Positions 37,283-48,102 of a stretch of 64,000 bases of DNA are shown here, piece after piece. Location: positions 5,895,134 to 5,959,133 of the forward strand of contig CM033401.1 of NCBI GenBank assembly GCA_019426215.1, given 5' to 3'. The position numbers and the translations under genes were made by a program. This DNA is from Buddleja alternifolia (taxonomy: Eukaryota; Streptophyta; Magnoliopsida; Lamiales; Scrophulariaceae). Position 1 is the stretch's first letter. Each line of letters starts with the position of its first letter. The notes under the pieces were generated by a model. The model was given only the letters and a program-made list of their open reading frames with translations, did not search any database and was not told where the DNA came from.

Positions 37283-38274
37283 TTATTACTCGATAACGAT
37301 ATAGAAAACAAAAAGTACTCAAAAAATAAAGCAAGCAAATTAAATTAATTGCTGAATTTAATAACAATGGTAAATTATACACTATGAGATCAAGTATATA
37401 TTGTGCATATGACTCCTCACAATTTGATGTCTAATATATATCAAGAGGACTGTTGTAACTTGACAAATTATAATATGTTTCTATAGAATAGAATATGAAT
37501 TCTGCAATCTAAAAAGTTATAACAGAAACTTTAATAAAGTGGTAGGACTTTTTGCCTTGAAAGCACAATTATTAGTTCAACTTCTATTTTTCAAAATACT
37601 CAATCACAAATTTTATGATTTGAAGTTAACAAGAATAGTTTCAACTTTGAAAACCTGGTTTTATATAAATTCACAAATTCCTCTTTTAGTATTCTGATAA
37701 TAAAATTTCACTATTTAACAAAAGAAGCTTAATATGTAATTTTAAAATAAAACTTGGATAAAACGTTTAAAGCTTCTGACAATACTCAAAAATCTTCCTT
37801 TTCAACAATTAAATTGTTTTCCTTATCTAAATACAAAACTAATCTGATTTCTTAAGACATATATAATTATCTCAAATAATTTTTTTAGTAAATAGATGAA
37901 TTAACTACGTACAATCAAACGAAAAACTATGCAAAATTAAAACTTGTAAACGCGATCTATTTAAATTGAAATATCAGATTTGATATAGTCACCCAAGAAG
38001 CCACTTTCAGAAACTAAGATCAATTATTTCAAATATAAAATTATATATACATATATATATATATTTATATTTAATCTAATTTTTTCCTAATTTTTCCTTT
38101 GAAACAGTAGAGGTAAATTTCGTCTCAATAACACAATATAATGCTTAATTATAAAAATGCAAATAAACAGAAATAATGCTATGGACACTTATTCATATCC
38201 AAACGAAACAAGCTTACTCAATTGGTGTTATCACCGAAGATCACTTTAGAACACAAACTATCACTACTTTAGAT
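37283..38274. other. Copia 5' internal region without gag
   Basis: Nearly 1 kb between the 5' LTR and the first polyprotein frame, AT-rich, with a TA microsatellite at about 37246-37276 at its border and no open frame of gag size on either strand. No convincing primer-binding site complementary to initiator tRNA-Met follows the LTR. The gag gene has been deleted or replaced. Confidence 0.6.
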
Positions 38275-38880
38275 TGTTGTAATCTTGAATTTGTGTTCTT
38301 ACAAAATCACATTCAAATCACAATTAGTTAAGCACAATTGTAAATAATTTATATATAAATAAATAACAAGAAATTAAATTTAAAGAACGCTTGTCCTTTT
38401 GGGAGTCACAACGAAGTCGCTGTCCTAAAGTAGTGATGCCTCCCTACGTGCGGGTACCGACGGCTTGTCACCACTTCAAGATAAAACCCAAATGCACACT
38501 GCAAGTCTCCTATTGTGAGCACGTTCACAATGAGATGAATGAGCTTAACCACTCAAATTGCCCTCACAATTATGATAATATGCAACTCTAATGTATATGT
38601 ATTTTTGTAAGAGAGTGGGAGAGTATTGTAAGAGTATGAAGTATTCTAGAGTTTTTGTTGTTATCTAAAAAGCTAGGAAAAGTCTCCCTTTTATAGGCAT
38701 AAAATATAGGAGTTATAAAACATATTAAAGACCAATTTTAAATTGCTAGTAACATCTATATATAATAATCATAGGTGTAAGTATTTTGTAACATAAGACA
38801 TGATATCTTTGACTAGGAGTTACAAGAATTTTTTGAAAATAAAATAAAGTAGATTTAAATCTTACAAATAAATTATAACA
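38275..38880 (-). repeat. Copia 5' LTR
   Basis: 606 bp, partner of 32966-33571. In element orientation this is the promoter-bearing copy. Confidence 0.95.
38687..38696 (-). promoter_or_regulatory. TATA-like box in the copia 5' LTR
   Basis: CTATAAAAGG on the - strand, conserved in the other LTR at 33378-33387. It is the best core-promoter candidate for the retrotransposon. Confidence 0.5.
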
Positions 38881-38982
38881 GTTTCAAGTACACGAACGAG
38901 ATGGCATGGTTCGCAGGAACGCCGGGGTTCCCATGCCAGAACGGCCTTTCCGACGGATTTTTCGGCATTCCGGCGAACCATG

Positions 38983-39533
38983 GTCTCATCATTCTTCCCC
39001 AAAACACCCCTAGCCAACTCTCTCGGCCCCGTGTTCTCCAAATCATTCCTCTCATACGCGTCCGCGGCCAACTCCCTCAGGTGCAACTGCGGTGGCGCCA
39101 AATCTTCCGTAGTCCTCCTCCAGTTAGTCAAGTCAGAATCGATGTTAACCCCAACAAAAGTGTAGTTCTGATTGGAGAGGAAATTAGTTAGTGAGTCGAG
39201 GATGTAGGGGGAGTGAATGAGTTGGTAGATAAGGCAGTGGCGGTCGACGGAGAGGTGCAGTTTGGCCACAGGGTTGCGGTGGCGGGAATAGGAGGGGCGC
39301 CACTTAATGTCAAAACCAACGATGAGACGGTCGAGGCGGCGGCGGTGGATCGACTCGATTTTGGATATCCAGTTTGAGACGGTGTCGGGGTCGTGGGTGA
39401 CGGTGGTGTAGATGTCGTCGTCGAAGAAGGAGACTAAGTATGCATCGTGGGTGTAGATGACATCGGAGGAGGACACTAGGTATGTGTTGCGGGTGTAGTA
39501 CGAGGACTCTAGGTGCTCAATGTCGATCGCCAT
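38983..39533 (-). pseudogene. Exonuclease-like gene copy A, 5' part
   Basis: Starts MAIDIEHLESSYYTRN at 39533, the same start as the paralogs, and runs to VLGKNDE, where the outer hAT-like element begins. The Exo I motif reads GFDIKW, with Lys in place of the catalytic Glu, as in copy B. A small indel changes the frame for about 20 codons after FVGVNIDSDL relative to copy B. The remaining third of the gene is at 22305-22496. The upstream region (39534-39640) matches copy B, including a TATA-like CTCATATAAA. Confidence 0.88.
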
Positions 39534-39639
39534 TGTTGTTTTCTCTGCATGGTGGTGTGTGTTTAGAATGTGGCAACTGAAAAGGGTGACTTTATATGAG
39601 GATTTTTTGTCCGAAATTTGTATCCTTTGTGTCTGTTGT

Positions 39640-40690
39640 GAGTTTTTTTTCAAAATATTACTCCTAGAAAAAATAATTTTCTAACTAGTATTATTTAAAA
39701 AATATTTCCCAAATTATTAGTTTTAATGTCACATGTATTGCCATGTGTACAAAACTAATTTTGTTGGAATATAACCTTTTTAAATTTTTTTTCCTACTTT
39801 AATGATACACATGAATTTATTAATTATAATATTTCTCACCCTTTTTAATCTTTATCTCTCTCCAAGTATTCTTTTTTTGATTTCTTTTTTTTTTCTCTTT
39901 TCTATTGCACTAATTTTTAACTATTTATAATAATTAACATAAAATCATCTGTTAAATTTATGTTTGCATAATTTCAAACAACACATGCAGTATTGAGAAA
40001 TTTTAAAGAATAAAGCACATTCATCGATTGTGTCACTACGATTAATTATTACATAGTTATAATAATAAGTTTTCTTAACTGATTTACAAACTAATACTAA
40101 TGTATGCTATACAAAAAACAACAGCTTAAGTATAATATTCGCATTGTTGCTTATGCTTTTTTTTTATTAACTTTTATTTTTGTTTTCTTAATTTTAATAA
40201 ATTTAGAGTTGGGGGAGTATTTTTCAACTTCTAACTGTCTTCTAAGTCATCACTACATATTTTCTTTCTATCTCTCTATACTCGATATCTAATTTTCTTC
40301 TAAAGCTAATTTTAATTCTTTTTCTTCTTTCTTTCCTATAAGTTGTCACTACGAAACACACTTTTTATAATGTTTGGTCTATATTATTCTACATAAAAAA
40401 AATCAATCTTTGGTTCAATGAACCGAAAACCGAATTATTCTAAGAAAAAAATGGAAACCAAACTGAATTTTTTGATTCGATTTCGGTTCAAATTGAATTT
40501 ATGATTTTTGGTTCGATTCGGACAGATAATCGAACTATGCACACCCCTAGTTAGTGCAATAGTAAAGAGAAAAAAAAAAGATAACAAAAAAAAATTGAAG
40601 AGCGATAAGGATATAAAATGAGTGAGGAATATTATAACTAGTAAATTCATATGTGTTATCAAAGTAGGGGGAAAATAAAGGCTATGTTTG
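39640..40690. mobile_element. Fold-back element, ends about 39775 and 40676, with a second MITE nested in it
   Basis: The arms at about 39775-39915 and 40548-40676 are inverted copies over about 130 bp (CACATGAATTTATTAATTATA left; complement-like CACATATGAATTTACTAG right; both reach TATTGCACTAA). Inside, next to the right arm, a MITE end reads CTAGGGGTGTGCATAG on the - strand (near 40536-40551). No gene. 39640-39774 holds nothing recognisable. Confidence 0.7.
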
Positions 40691-40908
40691 GTTATGTTTT
40701 GGGATGGTATTTTGGTGAGAAATTTATGGGGACACGTGCATGTTTGGTGAGTTTATGTTTGGTTTTATTTTGGGAGTTGATTTTTAGATTATTATTTTTT
40801 TTGTGAGATATCTGATATCTAAATCGGATCATTCTTGGGAGCTTTCGAGAGTTAGGCTCTTTGGTTATCTTCACCTCACATGTATATATGATGATGGTCC
40901 CATTACCC
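40691..40908. other. Gene-free stretch
   Basis: Contains TATGTTTGGTTATGTTTTGG words like the GGCTTGTTTGTTTATG MITE ends found at 42196-43065, so probably a decayed member of that family. Confidence 0.35.
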
Positions 40909-40975
40909 AGGAGCCTAGAGGCAATCAACATCCTACCAATCTCACAAGACACGTAGGCATCAACACAAGCATCTA
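40909..40975 (-). pseudogene. Exonuclease-like gene fragment (Exo III end only)
   Basis: Reads DACVDAYVSCEIGRMLIAS, matching the C-terminal Exo III block of the intact paralog (YACVDAFVSYEIGRMLNAS). It is cut off abruptly at 40975, after which no exonuclease sequence is seen. This is a fifth locus of the family in the window. Confidence 0.8.
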
Positions 40976-41574
40976 ATCCGGGATCGATTTGTACAACTTA
41001 TTTGAGTCTGATTGTATATTAATACAAATAAATTTGAACACATTTTTAAATTTGATAAAATTTGAGTTCGCTTAGAATTGTTAAGAAATGATAAAATATA
41101 AGTAAAACTATCGAACTATTTGTGTTTGATCTGCGTACAATTTGAATAAAAAAATTTCAAAATCAATTCAATTAATAATTAAAATTAAATACAAACACAA
41201 TCTCTAAAATAAATAAAAATACAAATAAATTTAAATTTTAACTTGATTCTATTCTCTCAGAGTCTCACGCTCTTACCCTGGCTAGAACTTGTTTATAAAT
41301 CTGGTTTTGGGCAAGAGTTCGACGGAAAAAATTATGTTATATCGAGTTCAATGATTTTAGCATTTATATCTCTCACATAGCAAAATGTACGTACGATCAC
41401 CACACACACACTTATGTAAGAAAAATAGACACTGAATTCAAACTCAAACAATTGAACTCGATCTACATAAAATTACCCAGAGTTCGACAGCAGCACTCTA
41501 GATTGCAGACCACGAAACAAGGGCGCGTGAGCTGAGCACGTGACATCTAATTTTGGCCTGCCACTGTAAACCCT
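40976..41574. other. Gene-free stretch
   Basis: AT-rich, no open frame. Near 41520 the words GGGCGCGTGAGCTGAGCACGTGA resemble 46690-46712 in copy B, hinting at an old duplicated fragment. Confidence 0.4.
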
Positions 41575-41583
41575 CAATATGGC

Positions 41584-41871
41584 GGGAAAATTGCATATAA
41601 CCCCCCCTGTGTTATCACTTTTTTGTTGAAAATCCCCTTATGTTAATTTTTTGGCACGAAACCCCCTTGTGTTAGCATAAACTCTGCACGAAACCCCCTA
41701 CCCTACATCAAATACACTGCGCGGGTATGCTCCTTTCCGCGGATTTAACACGAATTGGGGGTTTCGTGCAGGGTTTAAGCTGATACAAGGGGGTTTCGTG
41801 CAAAAAAAATTAACATAAGAGAATTTTCAATAAAAAAGTGATAACACAGGAGGAGTATATTTAATTTTCCC
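41584..41871. mobile_element. MULE-type MITE, 288 bp
   Basis: Ends GGGAAAATT...AATTTTCCC with arms of about 110 bp that include CTGTGTTATCACTTTTTT and CACGAAACCCCCTTGT in inverted order. It is flanked by the perfect 9-bp duplication CAATATGGC (41575-41583, 41872-41880). Confidence 0.92.
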
Positions 41872-41880
41872 CAATATGGC

Positions 41881-42195
41881 TGATACGAATACGATTTGCC
41901 CTCTGCAGCTGTCCTTGTTTTACATTTCGGAAAATTATTTTTAGACTTTCATTTGACATGTGTTTGTCTCTCTCTTCTATCATTCTCAAGCAAATAGTTT
42001 AGATAAATCCGTACTTATATCAACGTGGCTTGTATAAATCTTTTTTAAAAAAATATACGTATGGTAAGAATTCTTTATATTTACTATTCCTATTAGTAAA
42101 TTGATTAAGAGATGAAACACAATTTTAGAATAAATTATTATAGCTAGCGACATAGTGCAATTCATCTAACCTATCGAATTAAGTTGAAAATCACG
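41881..42195. other. Gene-free stretch
   Basis: No open frame. It begins with GATACGAATACGATTTGCCCT, similar to 9891-9905 in copy A. Nothing else recognised. Confidence 0.4.
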
Positions 42196-43065
42196 GCTAT
42201 GTTTGTTAATGTTTTTTAAATTCATTTTCATCATTTTAAATTATAAAATTCTAAAAAACTGCTCTACAAACTATTTTCTTTCAAGTTCATCTTTTCCGAA
42301 CTTTTAATTTTTCAATCTCCAATATAATTACGTATCAATAAATAGGTCCATCATTTCACACTATCATCAACCAATAATCATTTACTCAATTAATATTTTT
42401 CTCTTTCTCTCTCATACTTAAAATTCATTTGTCACATTACATATCAACTAATCATTATTAATTTGACACATTTTGCAACTTTCAAATTTTTTTTAAAAAC
42501 ATAAATAAACACAAGACACGACACATCATTTTTCACACGAATCTCCATATTATATGTTTCCCAAAAAAAATTCAGAATTCTACCTCAAAAATATAAGGGC
42601 TTGTTTGTTTATGTTTTCAAATTCCATTTTCAATATTCTGGATCACAAAATCCTAAAAAATCATAACACAAACTATTTTCATCTGAATTCACTTTTTTTC
42701 AATTCTACTTTTTCAATCCTCTATACAACTATCTATCAATCACTATATCTATACGTTCATACAATCATCAATCAAAATCATTTACTCCAATCATTATCTC
42801 TTTTTTTTCATAGTTTACAATTTTAATTTATATTTTATTATTTTTTAATTCACATAATTATTATATAAATAACTAACTCAATCATTCAACACATCATGCA
42901 TCAATCTTTCCTCATTGATTTGACACATTTTATAAATTTCAACCATTTTTAAAAAATATAAACAAGCACAACACAAATCATATCATTTTCAAATGAATTT
43001 TTATCAGTACGTATTTTTTGAAAAAATTTCAAAATTCTAACTCAAAAACATAAACAAACTAAGCC
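42196..43065. mobile_element. Two adjacent MITEs of one family
   Basis: The right element (42597-43065) has ends GGGCTTGTTTGTTTATG and, reverse-complemented, GGCTTAGTTTGTTTATG. The left one (about 42196-42596) starts GGCTATGTTTGTTAATG and has the same internal words, but its right end is cut by the second element. No clear target-site duplication. A 90-codon frame inside is not a gene. Confidence 0.65.
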
Positions 43066-43248
43066 ACCGCCTAACAATTTTGATTAACCAGAACCAAAAG
43101 CTCACACTGAAACTAATAATGGTTCAATTTGAATTGTTGATTGAAAAATCGAAATTTCGAGTTAAATTCACCAAAGCTTCACCCATATGTCATGGGTACT
43201 TACTTTACATTAATATGTGTAACTAAATATATTTAACCAAATTAAGAA

Positions 43249-43484
43249 GGTGTTTGGCTAAGCTTATTTTAAAGAGCCTATAAGCTATTAATAATTATAA
43301 AATAATTTTGGAGCGTATACTCTTCAAATTATAAGATCTTGAAAAATAAGTTGAGATTTTCTTATTTATTTTTTAAGAACTTATAAGCTTTTGAGGTTAT
43401 AAACCAAACCCTTTATAAAAACTTATAAATTCTAAAACATCTTATAAAATATTTTAAAGACCTTATAAAGCTTAGCCAAACACT
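43249..43484. mobile_element. Small MITE, about 236 bp
   Basis: Inverted ends GGTGTTTGGCTAAGCTTA (left) and, reverse-complemented, AGTGTTTGGCTAAGCTTT (right). The interior has TTATAAGCT words in both orientations. A target-site duplication is not evident. Confidence 0.7.
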
Positions 43485-43710
43485 CTCTCTAAATATCAAA
43501 CTATGTGAAACTCAAGCATGAATATGATCTAGTCAAATCTCTAATGAGATTCTGTCTTATAATCAAAATATAATTCATTCGCCTCGTTTATATACGTAAT
43601 TTGACTAGACCGGTTGTTACATGCAAGTTATTCCATGACATAACAAACGAAAAATCATTATCTCAACATAACATTTTATTTTTAGGAAGAAACTACGGTA
43701 TTATAACCAT

Positions 43711-44473
43711 GGTCTTAAATTTCGACCGAAACACCGAAATTTCGGGTTTCGGGGGTTCCGAAGTCAAATCGAACCTTCGATCCAATTTTGCAAAATATCT
43801 TATGAAATTTCAATCGAAACCCGAAATTTCCCTAAATTTAAAATATTTTTGTCAAATTTCCATCAAAATTTCAGCCGAAAACCCGATATTTCAGCCAATT
43901 TTTTTTTTTGTATTTTAATTTTTTTAAATATCATATAATTAGAAAAATATAGAAAATTATATTTAAACACATACCACTTACCCGATTACCCCCAAACACA
44001 CACATAAGTGATAAGTCACTTTCTATCCAAATGGGCCAAAAAACAAAACAAGTAGTGCATAGAACAAATACTAGTGATAGCAATTTCGATCCTCCTAAAA
44101 ACTCGATGTGATATTGAATAGTAACTTTTACTTAGATCTTGATATATTTTATTTTAATAAAGTTTTCAGAAGATTTGATTATTATCTTACTATCAAATTA
44201 TAATTATTTCATATTTTTCGCAACAATTTCTAGTGATATTATTTAATAAATTCATTATTCATATATTATATATAGAATATTATTGATGTAAAAGATATAT
44301 AAGAATGATAATTAAAGTTATCCAAAATTTTATTACAAATTTCTAAATATTTTTATAAATTTACGTGATTTTTTTAAAGTCGAAATCGAAATTTTGAATA
44401 TCTCTGAAATTTCCATCTAAATTTTCGTAAATTTACTACACTAATATCTACCCTGAAACCGATATTTAAGACC
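43711..44473. mobile_element. Fold-back MITE, about 760 bp
   Basis: Left end GGTCTTAAATTTCGACC, right end reverse-complemented AGGTCTTAAATATCGG. The interior repeats CCGAAATTTC words. It ends about 200 bp downstream of the stop codon of the intact exonuclease gene. Confidence 0.7.
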
Positions 44474-44672
44474 TTGAATATAACTAAGAAAAGTCCGAAA
44501 ACAAAGATAAGATGGCCAGAGCCGGGAGATCAAGAACAGACTCTTGGCCTCCAACAAGAGCTCTAGCTATAAAATGCTTACCCGAACGAAAGCAAAAACA
44601 AAGATAACAGACGAATATCATTAACGTCTCTTCAAATCGAAAACCAGCAAACACTTTAACATATCTAAACAT

Positions 44673-45326
44673 CTAATCATCGTAAAAAGAGGCATTCAAC
44701 ATCCTACCAATCTCATAAGAAACGAAAGCATCAACACAAGCATACTTGACTTGCTCCGCCGTCAGCCACCGCTCATCCCAGTTACTCAACGTCACGCGCC
44801 GCGGCTTCTCCACATTCTTCCCCAAAACAACCCTAGCCAACTCTTTCAGCCCCGCGGTCTGCAACTCAGATCTACCATACGCATCCGCCGCCGCCTTCCC
44901 CAACTCCACGGCGTTCGCGTGCCTCCCAACCTCATAGTCCGCGACGAGCTTCTCCAAGTCGGATTTCACGCCGACGCCGACGAAAGTGTAGCTATCGTTG
45001 AAGAAGAAATCCCGCAGCACGTCCGGGATGTAGTGCGCGTGAATGATTTGGTATACGAGGCACCGATCGCCGACGCAGATCTGGAGGACGGCGACGGGGT
45101 TGCGGCGTTGGGAGAAGGGCGGACGCCACTCCACGTCGAGACCGACGATAACAGGGTCGGCGTCGAGATTGATGGCCTCGGCGAGGATGATCCACTCGGT
45201 GGCGGCGTCGGGGTCGGCTGTGACGGTGGTGACTATGGTGTCGCCGAAGAATGAAACGTCGTACGTTTGCTGTCTGCCGTCGGGAGAAGAATCGGGAGAG
45301 TGGTGTTCTACAATGTCGATCGCCAT
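44673..45326 (-). CDS. Werner-like 3'-5' exonuclease (DEDDy, RNase D/WRN-exo family), intact
   Basis: A single 217-codon exon, the usual size for the short plant WRN-exo-like proteins. The catalytic set is complete: Exo I VGLDVEWRP (Asp64, Glu66), Exo II FVGVGVKSDLEKL (Asp123), Exo III VKYACVDAFVSYEIG (Tyr195, Asp199). The family removes nucleotides from 3' ends of DNA or RNA; the cellular target of this clade is not known. The start MAIDIVEHH is shared with all paralogs in the window. Codons in the 5' half are markedly GC-rich for this AT-rich region (for example the CCGACGCCGACGAA stretch). The 150 bp upstream resemble those of the broken copy at 57148-57795, so these two are the closest pair. 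Confidence 0.93.
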   Translation of the reverse strand: MAIDIVEHHSPDSSPDGRQQTYDVSFFGDTIVTTVTADPDAATEWIILAEAINLDADPVIVGLDVEWRPPFSQRRNPVAVLQICVGDRCLVYQIIHAHYIPDVLRDFFFNDSYTFVGVGVKSDLEKLVADYEVGRHANAVELGKAAADAYGRSELQTAGLKELARVVLGKNVEKPRRVTLSNWDERWLTAEQVKYACVDAFVSYEIGRMLNASFYDD

Positions 45327-45761
45327 TGTTGAGTGATGAGGGTTTTGGTAGTGCGGAGTTAATGGATGAAGTGGTAAATGATTTTATGGAGAAGAGGCAG
45401 CCGCAATTACAGGCGCGTCGTTTCGTGGATTCTTAGAATACTCATTGCTTTACCCAATATCACTCATTTTATGAATTCTACTTGTTATTAGTCGAATTGG
45501 GGTGGACATTGAGTCGAGTTAAAATCTAGCTCGTTAGGCTTGTGAGCTGCGCTCGAACCAATTATATTTGATCAGATGCTCGCGAGCTTGTAGTAAATAA
45601 AAAAAAAAAAAAAATTTATTCATTTTATATTTTATAGTACTATATATATAAATAAAATAATATATTTAATACTTAATCATAATTATATTAGAATATAAAT
45701 AAAGTAATATATTTAATACTTAATCATAATTATAGTAGAGTGTATATATAAATATATATGT
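45327..45761. other. Upstream region of the intact exonuclease gene
   Basis: The first 120 bp are conserved with 57796-57945 (AATGGATGAAG, TTTTATGGAGAAGA, GCCGCAATTA), so they probably hold promoter and 5' UTR. From about 45490 a MITE end (GGGGTGGACATTGAG) begins, pairing with RC of 46600-46632. Confidence 0.5.
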
Positions 45762-46726
45762 AATTGATGTGTATTCGAACCGATAATCTTATAGTAAATA
45801 CTATGAATAATAATAATAATAATAGTAATTCTTAATTCACGAGAAAGGGGGATACCCTACATATCTACCCGATAAATTTGAGTTGATAGTTATAATTTTT
45901 AGCCATAAAGGGTTTATTTAGCTCTATTAAAGGAGGGGAGAGCCACAACTTGTGGCAATTTGGATTCGAATTCAACTCAGGAGCTTTTACATAAAGTGGG
46001 AGGTAGATACCACTACTCCAAAAACTCTTAGATAACAAGAGTAATTCTTAAGGAAATTCAATGTCCATTTTATTCTTTTTCTCAAGATGGGTGTTTATAT
46101 TTTGTAAAGATTTGATGGAGAGTATCTAATAAGATAGCTACATAATACAAGATACTATTACCACAGTAGATATAATAGTTGTCAATAATAAAATATTACA
46201 CATCCTTTTATTTATGCTAGATTTAATCAAAAAAGATTTAGTTCAATCAATCTAGTAATTTAGGCTTAATCTCCTCGGTTTAATATGTTAGCTAGCTTCC
46301 TTGGCTGGGTTGAGCTTGTGTAAAGCCCTTCAATGATGTGGATTGGTCCTTGCTCGTAGACCTGGGCATGAACGCTTGCTCGTGGATCTTGCCCAGCTTA
46401 TCCTTAGGTTTCACCCCCAAATAATTATTTTTCACCCACATCAATACTAATACAAAGCTAATAATATATATATATATATATATATTAATAAAAAATCAAT
46501 CAAATATTTTTTATTTTTTGGCTCGATTCGAGTTAGGCTCGAACTCAAACTCATTTGCTTAGACTCGTTGAGCTCGAACGGAACCATTTGATCAGGCTCG
46601 CCCTTAGTTCGGCACATGTGCACCCCAACCTGCCGAGCCTTATCCGACAGGTTTGGGAAGCAGTTTTAGAGAACTTTCCAAAGCAACGGCGCGTGAGTTG
46701 AGTGCGTGAGGTATAATATTTGGGTT
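45762..46726. repeat. Segmental duplication, copy B part 1 (matches 8562-9270)
   Basis: Same landmarks as copy A plus about 200 extra bases (45830-46030). It lies largely inside a fold-back element whose ends are near 45490 and 46632 (GGGGTG and CACCCCAACC), and it contains a TA run at 46467-46486. Noncoding. Confidence 0.85.
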
Positions 46727-46731
46727 GTCTT

Positions 46732-47983
46732 TGTTGGGATAAATTCTAGCGCGTAACGGGCAGTGTTTATGAAGATGCAAAATAATAATGATATATCGAG
46801 GCAAGAGTTACCCTATTTTCTTAAGACAATATTGCCCTGCACTTGGTGGTCACGGAATACGACAATTGTCTCCCAAGATACAACGACAAACGTCTCGAAA
46901 ATAGTACCACTACAAATTTTCGAGCCTAGCGAACAAAGTACTTGTTCCAAACTCTCTCGATGGACACGGATCAATTAAATGTTCATCTAAATATTTAATA
47001 TGCAAACTTATTCTTACAATATTAAAATAATATTTAAGAATATTTAAAGTACTCAAACTAGTACTAAATAGTTCTTAAAATGATATTTAAGAATTCCAAG
47101 AATATTTTAAATGCTCAATTTAGCATTTAATATTCAATACTATTTTTAAAATATTAAAATTAATATTTAAGAAACAAAAGAATATTCAAAGTACTCAAAT
47201 TAGTACAAAGAATAAAAGAGAGAAGAGAATATAATGTTGGTGTAATTAATTCCAAACTAGGAGTGTCTATTTATAGAAAATGAAAGGTTTTGGTCAAAAG
47301 AGGCAACTTTTCGGGCATCTGCAGAAGGGCCCAAAGGTTGTATCTTTTGGACAAAACGCCCCCTGATTGAACCTTTTCGGACTTTTGACATTAGCCCCAA
47401 AAATTGCACCTGTTCAAAACATCCCCTGAACTAAAAGACAAAACGCGCCTGACATTGGCTCGGATCCGATGTGGCGGGTGCACCGTACACCCGCATCTCA
47501 GCCAATAACAAGCCACCTTGTCGGGGCAGTGATTAGGTACGGCCGGTTGCACCATTCGGCTATGCAATTCAGCCCCTATCTTTCCACAAAATTTAATTTT
47601 GACCCCAAAACTTTGAACCTTGATTCATTAAGTCCTTTCAAATTGGTCCCTCAATTTTTCGATTTGAACATCTTAGTCCTCGGACTAAATGAACTATTTT
47701 CCATACGACCGCGGCCGTCGATCGTATGATTGTGATCATTGAACCGCATTTGTTCATATCGACTTATTGATTCCAATTATGAACCACGTTTTAAGTGACA
47801 CACTTTGTTAATTAATTTCTCATTCACCCGAAATCGGATTTGAGTAATTAAATGTTCTAAATTTATCTACTCAAAACGTAGATTAATTTAAGCCAAAAAC
47901 ATTCCACTTTCAACATGTGAAATTCACTTAAATTTCCAATAAAATCGTGCTAAACACAATTTACTCAATCAAGATTTCCAACA
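46732..47983. mobile_element. Probable solo LTR, 1252 bp
   Basis: Ends TGTTGGGATAAATTC and GATTTCCAACA give TG...CA termini. The interior is LTR-like, with no coding frame of note and a region of phased AATATTTAAGAAT words (46990-47200). It interrupts copy B relative to copy A. The flanking 5-bp sequences (GTCTT, TACCC) do not match, so the target-site duplication is lost or the borders are slightly off. Confidence 0.6.
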
Positions 47984-48102
47984 TACCCACCATGAATGAA
48001 ATTAATGCAAATGCAGACTATGCAGACGCAATTTATGAGAGATTCTAGTGTGATGAATAGAATTCGTCTCATAATTTACATATCTAGTGATTGTTAAATT
48101 GA

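Larger units (their letters stand above)
32966..38880 (-). mobile_element. Ty1/copia LTR retrotransposon, 5.9 kb, gag not found
   Basis: Two 606-bp LTRs (32966-33571, 38275-38880) flanked by the perfect 5-bp duplication GTTTC (32961-32965, 38881-38885). In element orientation the LTR starts TGTTATAATTTATTTG and ends GATTACAACA. A polypurine tract (TTGTGGGGGAT) adjoins the 3' LTR at 33572-33583. Polyprotein order protease, integrase, reverse transcriptase, RNase H identifies the superfamily. By eye the LTRs differ at only about a dozen positions, so the insertion is fairly recent. With no gag frame and a frameshift in pol it is non-autonomous. It sits inside the outer hAT-like element. Confidence 0.95.
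23117..38982. mobile_element. Outer hAT-like element, about 0.7 kb before it was invaded by MULE2 and a copia element
   Basis: The left end reads CATGGTTCGTCGGAAC; the right end reverse-complemented reads CATGGTTCGCCGGAAT. It is flanked by GTCTCATC on both sides (23109-23116, 38983-38990), a perfect 8-bp duplication lying in the exonuclease frame. The element's own DNA is 23117-23436, 32669-32965 and 38886-38982. The right piece has a second inverted copy of the terminal motif (CATGGTTCGCAGGAACG at about 38904), a subterminal repeat typical of hAT elements. No transposase is visible, and part of the interior (32740-32960) could be captured host sequence. Confidence 0.75.

Noticed and set aside
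43601..43918. 105-codon frame
   Set aside because: Overlaps the CCGAAATTTC-repeat end of a MITE; low complexity, no motif.
44746..45436. Frames of up to 167 codons opposite the intact exonuclease gene
   Set aside because: Antisense shadows caused by the GC-rich 5' half of the gene; the - strand frame carries all the exonuclease motifs.
47469..47729. 86-codon frame in the presumed solo LTR
   Set aside because: No recognisable domain, and it lies in LTR-like sequence.
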